Assembly: GCA_002399225.1 (NCBI GenBank)
Contig: DHDF01000058.1
Location: forward strand, 1-10,901
Direction: 5' to 3'
DNA from: a bacterium UBA4883
Lineage (GTDB): Bacteria; Bacillota; Clostridia; Oscillospirales; Acutalibacteraceae
DNA length: 10,901 bases
Of this stretch, positions 6,012 to 10,901 are shown piece by piece. Made by a program: the position numbers and the translations under genes. Each line of letters opens with the position of its first letter. Positions within the stretch are counted from its first letter, which is position 1. A model generated the notes under the pieces. It saw only the letters and a list, made by a program, of their open reading frames with translations. It searched no databases and was not told the origin of the DNA.

Positions 6012-6044
6012 AAAAAGCGGGCGGCCCCGGTAAGGGACCGCCCG
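6012..6044 (-). terminator. Rho-independent terminator of the polyamine operon
   Basis: Arms of seven perfect G-C-rich pairs (6018-6024 with 6038-6044), one mismatch and three more pairs enclose the loop GGTAA. On the minus strand the stem is followed by CTTTTTCTTTTATT. It lies about 30 bases after the nspC-type stop. The plus-strand side is only weakly T-rich, so it may also stop read-through from the tryptophanase remnant. Confidence 0.9.
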
Positions 6045-6076
6045 TATATGTTTAATTTAAATACAAATTGGTCAGG

Positions 6077-7210
6077 TCAGGAAAGCCGGGTCTTAAAATC
6101 CTCATATCCGAACTGCCGGATCAACCGAAATCCTTCCGATTCCCCGTAAAGGAGAATCGCCGGCAGCCCAATCCCGTTAAACGTGTTGTTCTTCACCATG
6201 GAATAAATCGCCATGTCGCAGAATACCAGCCGGTCCCCGGGCGCGAGCGGCTTTGGGAATGAATAGTCGCCGATCACGTCCCCCGCAAGACAGGTCGGCC
6301 CGCCGAGGCGGTAGGTGTACGGCAGTTCGCCCGGCTTACCCGCACCCACAACCTCAGGGCGGTAAGGCATCTCCAGCACGTCTGGCATATGGCACGCGGC
6401 GGAGGTGTCCAGAATGGCAAGTTTCATCCCGTTTTCCACAAGATCCAATACGGTGGTAACCAGAAAACCGGCGTTCAGCGCAACCGCCTCGCCGGGTTCC
6501 AGATAAACCTGCACGCCGTACCGGTCCTGCACCCTGCGGATACAGTTTTCCAAAAGTTCAAGATTGTAGCCCGGCCTGGTGATATGGTGACCGCCGCCGA
6601 AATTAACCCAGCGGAGCCCTTCTAGAAAGCGGCCGAATTTTTCTTCAAAAACCTGAATCGTGCGGTCAAGTGTTTCCGCACCCTGCTCGCACATCGTGTG
6701 AAAATGCAGCCCCTCAATCCCGCCGAGCTGTTCCGGCCGAAAATTTGCAAGCGTTACGCCGAGACGGGAAAACGGTCCGCACGGGTCATAGAGGCCTGTC
6801 TTGATCTCGGAATATTCTGGGTTAACGCGGATGCCGCAGCTGATTTTCCGCGGGCAGGCTTTCACCGCGCCGCGGAACTTCTCCCACTGAGAAAACGAAT
6901 TGAAAACAATATGGTCGCAGTTCTGCAAGATTTCCCCAAATTCGTCCTCCCGGTAAGCAGGCGCGTAAATATGGACTTCCTTCCCCATTTCCTCCCGGGC
7001 AAGCCGCGCCTCAAACAGAGAGCTGGAAGCAGCCCCGTCCAGATATTTTCCGATCAGCGGATAGACGGTATACATCGAAAACGCCTTCTGGGCAAGCAAA
7101 ATCCGGCACCCGGTATGCCGCCGCACGGAATCGAGGATCTTCAGGTTTTTTTTCAGCAGCTGCTCCTCCACCACATAGCACGGGGTGGGCGGAATCATTG
7201 GGTCAAACAT
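6077..7210 (-). CDS. nspC: Carboxynorspermidine/carboxyspermidine decarboxylase (PLP fold III)
   Basis: 377 residues, the normal length. It decarboxylates carboxyspermidine (or carboxynorspermidine) to spermidine (or norspermidine) in the cytoplasm. Seen: the PLP lysine K42 in LLAQKAFSMY, the HFHTMCEQ segment (169-176), the glycine-rich phosphate loop FGGGHH (204-209), EPGEA (238-242), the family-typical DTSAACHMPDVLEMPYRP (268-285), and the catalytic-type cysteine C307 in GGPTCLAGD. The ATG follows GGAGG by seven bases. It is the last gene of the operon, 12 bases after the dehydrogenase stop. Substrate inference: with a SpeA-like enzyme in the same operon, the natural substrate could be carboxyspermidine or carboxyaminopropylagmatine; sequence reading does not separate these from carboxynorspermidine. 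Confidence 0.92.
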   Translation of the reverse strand: MFDPMIPPTPCYVVEEQLLKKNLKILDSVRRHTGCRILLAQKAFSMYTVYPLIGKYLDGAASSSLFEARLAREEMGKEVHIYAPAYREDEFGEILQNCDHIVFNSFSQWEKFRGAVKACPRKISCGIRVNPEYSEIKTGLYDPCGPFSRLGVTLANFRPEQLGGIEGLHFHTMCEQGAETLDRTIQVFEEKFGRFLEGLRWVNFGGGHHITRPGYNLELLENCIRRVQDRYGVQVYLEPGEAVALNAGFLVTTVLDLVENGMKLAILDTSAACHMPDVLEMPYRPEVVGAGKPGELPYTYRLGGPTCLAGDVIGDYSFPKPLAPGDRLVFCDMAIYSMVKNNTFNGIGLPAILLYGESEGFRLIRQFGYEDFKTRLS

Positions 7211-7222
7211 GTTTTTCCTCCG

Positions 7223-8422
7223 TCAGTCGATCAGTTTCGGAGCAAAATCTTCGTGCCAGGCCAGCCCGCAGCGGTTCATCGCTTCCATGAACGGGTCCGG
7301 ATCGAATTCCTCCACGTTGAAAACGCCCGGTTTCTTCCATTTTCCGGTCAGCACCATCATCGCACCGATCATCGCCGGGACGCCCGCCGTGTAGGCGACG
7401 GCCTGACTGCCGACTTCACGGTAGCACGCCTGATGGTCGCAGATGTTATAAACATAGTAGTTGCGCTCTTTTCCGTCTTTGATTCCCTGGAAAATGCAGC
7501 CGATATTGGTTTTGCCTTTCGTCCTGGGGCCAAGGGTGGCGGGGTCCGGCAGCACCGCCTTCAAAAACTGGAGAGGGACAATCTGCTTCCCCTCGAATTC
7601 GATCGGCTTGATCGAGGTCATACCGACGTCTTCCAGCGCATGGAGGTGGTCGAGATAGCTCTGAGAAAATGTCATCCAGAACCGAATTCTCCGAATTCCC
7701 CTGATATTTTTTGCAAGGGATTCCAGCTCTTCGTGGTGCAGCAGATAAATCTCCTTCGGGCCGATCTGAGGCAGGTCGTACATCCGCTTGATCTCCATCG
7801 GCTCCGTTTCGATAAAGCGGCCGTTTTCAAAGTAGCTGCCTTTCGCGCTGACTTCGCGGATATTGATTTCCGGATTGAAATTGGTCGCGAACTTATATCC
7901 GTGGTCGCCGGCATTTGCATCGACGATGTCGATCGAATGGACCTCATCAAAATAATGCTTCTGGGCATAGGCGGAATAGACTCCCGTCACACCGGGGTCG
8001 AAGCCGCTGCCAAGCAGCGCGGTGATGCCCGCCTGCTGGTAGCGATCGCGGTAAGCCCACTGCCATTTATATTCAAAATGCGCAGTCTCTGGCGACTCAT
8101 AGTTTGCCGTGTCCACATAATCCACCTTGGTTTCAAGACAGGCATCCATAATGGTCAGGTCCTGGTAGGGCAGCGCCACATTGATGACAATGTCGGGCCG
8201 TACCCTGCGGATCAGATTGGCCAGCTCCTTTGTATGATCCGCATCCACCTGGGCGGTTTCAATCTTCGTTTTTCCCCCGTCCAGCGCTTTCTTCAGCGCA
8301 TCGCACTTGCTTTTGGTTCGGCTTGCAATGCAGAGTTCTTCAAAAACGTCTGGGTTCTGACAGCATTTGTGAGCGACAACGCTCGCGACGGCGCCCGCGC
8401 CGATGATCATGGCTTTTCCCAT
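7223..8422 (-). CDS. Carboxynorspermidine/carboxyspermidine dehydrogenase (saccharopine dehydrogenase-like)
   Basis: 399 residues, the usual length. This family joins L-aspartate beta-semialdehyde to a diamine and reduces the imine with NAD(P)H to a carboxy-polyamine. Seen: the N-terminal Rossmann fingerprint MIIGAGAVASVVA (5-17), IASRT at the end of the second strand (32-36), DIVINVALPYQD (77-88), and GSGFDPGVTGVYSAYA (138-153) typical of saccharopine-dehydrogenase-type enzymes. GAGGAGGAG lies before the ATG, within the end of speE; the gap to speE is two bases, so translation is probably coupled. It is named LYS1-like, carboxynorspermidine synthase or CASDH in different organisms. In species making agmatine a variant uses agmatine instead of putrescine; that is possible here given the neighbouring decarboxylase. 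Catalytic class is sure, exact diamine is not. Confidence 0.92.
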   Translation of the reverse strand: MGKAMIIGAGAVASVVAHKCCQNPDVFEELCIASRTKSKCDALKKALDGGKTKIETAQVDADHTKELANLIRRVRPDIVINVALPYQDLTIMDACLETKVDYVDTANYESPETAHFEYKWQWAYRDRYQQAGITALLGSGFDPGVTGVYSAYAQKHYFDEVHSIDIVDANAGDHGYKFATNFNPEINIREVSAKGSYFENGRFIETEPMEIKRMYDLPQIGPKEIYLLHHEELESLAKNIRGIRRIRFWMTFSQSYLDHLHALEDVGMTSIKPIEFEGKQIVPLQFLKAVLPDPATLGPRTKGKTNIGCIFQGIKDGKERNYYVYNICDHQACYREVGSQAVAYTAGVPAMIGAMMVLTGKWKKPGVFNVEEFDPDPFMEAMNRCGLAWHEDFAPKLID

Positions 8423-8424
8423 GG

Positions 8425-9309
8425 TTAATCTCCTCCTCTGATCGATTCTTCTTTGAGCGGCTCCACTTTTTTCAGCAGGTCGTTGACATAGGTCGGCAGC
8501 GCAAACGCGCCGACATGAAGCTTTGTATTATAATACCGGGTCACAAGGCCGAGGCGGTTCCACTCCTCCGCCCGCAGGTCTTCTACAGGGCGGTATTTCT
8601 TGGAAGCGAAACCGAACAGCCAATGTCCGGAAGAATAGGTCGGAATATGAGCCTGATAGACGCGGCTGATTGGAAACGACTGCACAATCCGCTGATGGGC
8701 CCGCTGCATGGCGACCGCGTCATTTTGGTAAAACGGGCTTTCCTGCTGGTTGACGAGAATTCCATCCTCTTTAAGCGCCTTATAGCAGTTCCCATAGAAC
8801 TCTTTGGTAAAAAGGCCCTCTCCCGGCCCGAACGGATCGGTGGAATCCACCACGATCAAATCGTATTCGTCCCGCTTGTCGCGGACAAAGCGGAGACCAT
8901 CTTCATAATGGATGCACACCCGCGGATCGTCCAGTTTGCAGGCGGTCTGCGGCAGGTAAGTCCGGCAGGCGCTGACCACCTCCCGGTCGATCTCAACCAG
9001 ATCGATCTGCTCGATACCCGGGTATCGCGTCAGCTCGCGCACGGCGCCGCCGTCCCCGCCGCCGATAACCAGAACCCGCTTTGCGCGGGGATTTACGGCC
9101 ATCGGCACGTGTACGATCATCTCATGATAAATAAACTCGTCTTTTTCCGTCAGCATCATGAATCCGTCCAGCGTGAGGAAGCGGCCGAACTCCGGGGAAT
9201 CGAAGATATCGATGCGCTGGAACTCGCTCTGGCTGCTGTAAAGCTGGCGGTCCACTTTGATGGAAAAATCGACGTATGGAGTATTCTTTTCGGTAAACCA
9301 AAGTTCCAT
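8425..9309 (-). CDS. speE: Aminopropyltransferase, spermidine synthase family
   Basis: 294 residues. It transfers the aminopropyl group of decarboxylated S-adenosylmethionine to an amine, usually putrescine, giving spermidine and methylthioadenosine. Seen: the N-terminal beta domain (1-55), the YHEMIVHVPM segment (61-70), the nucleotide loop IGGGDGGAVRE (82-92), the acidic end of strand two VEID (106-109), EDG (136-138), and the catalytic loop VDSTDPFGPGEGLF (154-167) with Asp155 and Asp158. AAGGAGAT is placed before the ATG. It lies three bases downstream of the decarboxylase stop and two bases upstream of the dehydrogenase. Whether the acceptor is putrescine or agmatine cannot be read directly. 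SpeD in the same operon supplies the donor. Confidence 0.95.
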   Translation of the reverse strand: MELWFTEKNTPYVDFSIKVDRQLYSSQSEFQRIDIFDSPEFGRFLTLDGFMMLTEKDEFIYHEMIVHVPMAVNPRAKRVLVIGGGDGGAVRELTRYPGIEQIDLVEIDREVVSACRTYLPQTACKLDDPRVCIHYEDGLRFVRDKRDEYDLIVVDSTDPFGPGEGLFTKEFYGNCYKALKEDGILVNQQESPFYQNDAVAMQRAHQRIVQSFPISRVYQAHIPTYSSGHWLFGFASKKYRPVEDLRAEEWNRLGLVTRYYNTKLHVGAFALPTYVNDLLKKVEPLKEESIRGGD

Positions 9310-9312
9310 TTG

Positions 9313-10758
9313 TTAAATCTCCTTGAGGACCTGTATCGTTTCTAGGCTGGCATCCCGCATGCCGGTCAGCGCGGCACCCTTTTCCGCGGCATACTGAATA
9401 TACTCCAGGATTTCCGGGGTGATCCGCTCCCCCGGCGCAACGACCGGGATGCCGGGCGGATAACACATCACCGATTCCCCGCAGATGCGCCCCGCGCTCT
9501 GTTTGAGCGGGAGGGGCTCCTTGTCCGCGTAAAAGGCAAGCTGCGGCGGTTTTACCACCTGGGGAGAAATATATTCTTGGGTCAGCAGCCCGGTCTTGTC
9601 GCGTTCGTACCGCCGCTTGATTTCGGACATGGCCGCCACCAGACGTTCCAGATCAAGCGTTCTGTCCCCCATGGAGACATAGGCAAGGATATTCCCCAGG
9701 TCGCCGAATTCAATTTGAATATCATATTCATCACGGAGCAGATCATAGACTTCGATTCCGGCCAGCCCGATGTCCAGCGTATGGACGGAAAGCTTGGTCA
9801 CATCAAAGTCATAGATGGTTGTTCCATTGATCAGTTCGCGTGAAAACGCATAATAGCCGCCGATCCGGTTGATTTCCGTGCGCAGGTATTCCGCCATGGA
9901 AATGACCCGGCGGAAAATTTCTTTGCCGCGCAGCGCGAGATTCCGCCGCGAGATATCCAGCGAGGACATCAGCAGGTAGGAGGCGCTGGTGGTCTGCGTC
10001 AGGTTGACGATCTGGTCGACATAGCCTTCGTCTACAGCCGGCCCCGTCAGCAAGAGGGAACTCTGCGTCAGGGAGCCCCCGGTTTTGTGCATACTGACCG
10101 CCGCCATGTCGGCTCCGGCGGCCATGGCGGAAACTGGAAGCCCTTCTCCAAAGTAAAAATGCGTGCCGTGCGCCTCGTCTGCCAAAACCAGCATATGGTG
10201 CTCATGCGCCAGCTTGACAATCTCCTTTAAATCGGAACAGACACCGTAATAGGTCGGATTATTGACAAAGACGGCTTTCGCATCCGGATTGTCTTCGATC
10301 GCCCTGCGCACGTCAGCGAGCGACATGCCGAGGGAAATCCCGAGCCGCCGGTCAATCCCGGGGTTTACATAGACGGGAACCGCACCGCAGAGGATCAGCG
10401 CGCTGATTGCGCTGCGGTGAACGTTGCGCGGCATAATGATCTTTTCGCCCTGCTTGCAGACGCTCATCACCATGCTCTGCACGGCAGAAGTCGTGCCGTT
10501 GACCATGAAGAAAGTGTGGTGCGCCCCAAACGCTTCCGCCGCCAGTTCTTCCGCTTCCCGGATTACGGAGGAAGGGTGACAGAGATTGTCCAGCGGTTTC
10601 ATGGAATTCACATCGACCGTCAGGCATTTTTCCCCGAGAAACGCCGTCAGTTCCGGATTCCCGCGGCCGCGCTTGTGGCCGGGAACATCAAACGGCACGA
10701 TCCGCATTTCCTTAAAGCGGTTCAAAGCTTCCAGAAGCGGAGCCCGCTCCTGCCCCAT
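9313..10758 (-). CDS. speA: Orn/Lys/Arg decarboxylase, fold I, probably arginine decarboxylase
   Basis: 481 residues, the size of the short Gram-positive group that includes Bacillus SpeA (about 490) and lacks the N-terminal wing of enterobacterial CadA/SpeF/AdiA. Seen: the family start FDVPGHKRGRGNP (23-35), VDVNSMKPLDNLCHP (48-62), the MVNGTTSA PLP-phosphate loop (85-92), ADEAHGTHF with PLP-binding D194 and H197, and the Schiff-base lysine K225 in SMHKTGGS. The C-terminal domain (about 370-481) has CYPPGIPVVAPGE. It makes agmatine if arginine-specific; lysine or ornithine remain possible because specificity in this group is not legible from motifs. Its ATG overlaps the speD stop by one base (TGATG), has no strong ribosome binding site and is therefore probably translationally coupled. 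Context (speD, speE) favours a polyamine biosynthetic role over acid resistance. Confidence 0.88.
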   Translation of the reverse strand: MGQERAPLLEALNRFKEMRIVPFDVPGHKRGRGNPELTAFLGEKCLTVDVNSMKPLDNLCHPSSVIREAEELAAEAFGAHHTFFMVNGTTSAVQSMVMSVCKQGEKIIMPRNVHRSAISALILCGAVPVYVNPGIDRRLGISLGMSLADVRRAIEDNPDAKAVFVNNPTYYGVCSDLKEIVKLAHEHHMLVLADEAHGTHFYFGEGLPVSAMAAGADMAAVSMHKTGGSLTQSSLLLTGPAVDEGYVDQIVNLTQTTSASYLLMSSLDISRRNLALRGKEIFRRVISMAEYLRTEINRIGGYYAFSRELINGTTIYDFDVTKLSVHTLDIGLAGIEVYDLLRDEYDIQIEFGDLGNILAYVSMGDRTLDLERLVAAMSEIKRRYERDKTGLLTQEYISPQVVKPPQLAFYADKEPLPLKQSAGRICGESVMCYPPGIPVVAPGERITPEILEYIQYAAEKGAALTGMRDASLETIQVLKEI

Positions 10759-10901
10759 CAGGATTTTGCCCCCGCGGGGGCGTCGTAGATGTTTGCGCCG
10801 CTGAAAATCTCGATCATTTCCCGGCGCAGGCTTTCCGTAATCGACAGACGCAGTTTGGGCGGCAGCTCATAGACATCCGTGTTGAACAGGTAGTTCTGAA
10901 G
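10758..10901 (-). CDS. speD: S-adenosylmethionine decarboxylase, C-terminal end only
   Basis: 47 residues and the stop codon are in the window; the rest lies to the right. The end reads LQNYLFNTDVYELPP, then an amphipathic helix and REMIEIFSGANIYD, which resembles the C terminus of the longer bacterial SpeD form (Escherichia/Clostridium type) rather than the short Bacillus form. The pyruvoyl-forming serine and its surroundings are outside the window, so activity cannot be judged. It precedes the speA-like gene with a one-base overlap and would provide decarboxylated S-adenosylmethionine for speE. Identification rests on a short tail plus operon context. Confidence 0.75.
   Translation of the reverse strand, partial: LQNYLFNTDVYELPPKLRLSITESLRREMIEIFSGANIYDAPAGAKS
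10768..10781. repeat. 14-bp G/C palindrome at the speD-speA junction
   Basis: GCCCCCGCGGGGGC is self-complementary and lies in the last codons of speD, 9 bases before the speA ATG. It can form a five-pair hairpin with a four-base loop over the only G-rich stretch near that start. It may just reflect Ala-Pro-Ala-Gly codons in a GC-rich gene. Confidence 0.4.

Noticed and set aside
6698..8428. A 576-codon open frame on the plus strand
   Set aside because: It is antisense to the nspC-type and dehydrogenase genes, both of which show complete family motifs; the plus-strand protein is rich in His, Arg and Phe with no recognisable domain, as expected for the shadow of GC-rich coding DNA.
8515..9345. 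A 276-codon open frame on the plus strand
   Set aside because: It is antisense to speE and has no domain or ribosome binding site.
1..10901. CRISPR array, tRNA, rRNA or complete insertion sequence
   Set aside because: No regularly spaced repeats, cloverleaf-like sequences, rRNA motifs or transposase-like ORFs with terminal inverted repeats were seen on reading both strands.

Overview
The window looks like a chromosomal segment of a spore-forming (or formerly spore-forming) low-to-mid-GC Firmicute of class Clostridia. Adjacent spoIVB and spo0A genes point to an endospore-former lineage. The style of the polyamine genes and the codon use would fit the Oscillospiraceae/Ruminococcaceae, but that family-level placement is inference. 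No rRNA, tRNA, CRISPR array or complete insertion sequence was seen.

Left part (1-2618): a clearly A+T-rich accessory region. It holds, on the minus strand, a two-gene unit: a small two-helix membrane protein followed 17 bases later by a large zinc-ribbon / transmembrane / RCC1-repeat protein that runs off the left edge. Divergent from it is a small ribbon-helix-helix DNA-binding protein. The space between the two divergent starts is only 10 bases, and an inverted repeat that could be an operator lies just inside. The 489 bases after the ribbon-helix-helix gene carry no convincing ORF, but they begin with a near-consensus promoter and contain two perfect palindromes sharing the core CAAATTTG.

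Middle part (2619-6060): the sporulation pair spoIVB-spo0A on the minus strand. spo0A has its own promoter and a long terminator. Its DNA-binding half is intact, but its receiver half has lost the phosphorylated aspartate (N56), one pocket aspartate (N11) and the conserved lysine (C108). spoIVB begins at TTG behind a strong ribosome binding site that is embedded in a 10-bp inverted repeat. Upstream lie a doubtful small minus-strand ORF, a small plus-strand gene with a strong ribosome binding site and terminator, and a broken tryptophanase remnant.

Right part (6061-10901): a tightly packed minus-strand polyamine operon in transcription order speD (partial), speA-like decarboxylase, speE, carboxy(nor)spermidine dehydrogenase, nspC-type decarboxylase, then a strong terminator. 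Together these encode an arginine/lysine-type decarboxylase to make the diamine or agmatine, the decarboxy-AdoMet aminopropyl route (SpeD+SpeE), and the aspartate-semialdehyde route (dehydrogenase + decarboxylase). Two chemically distinct ways to add an aminopropyl group are thus co-transcribed. No ureohydrolase is visible in the window, so how agmatine would be converted further cannot be told from here.
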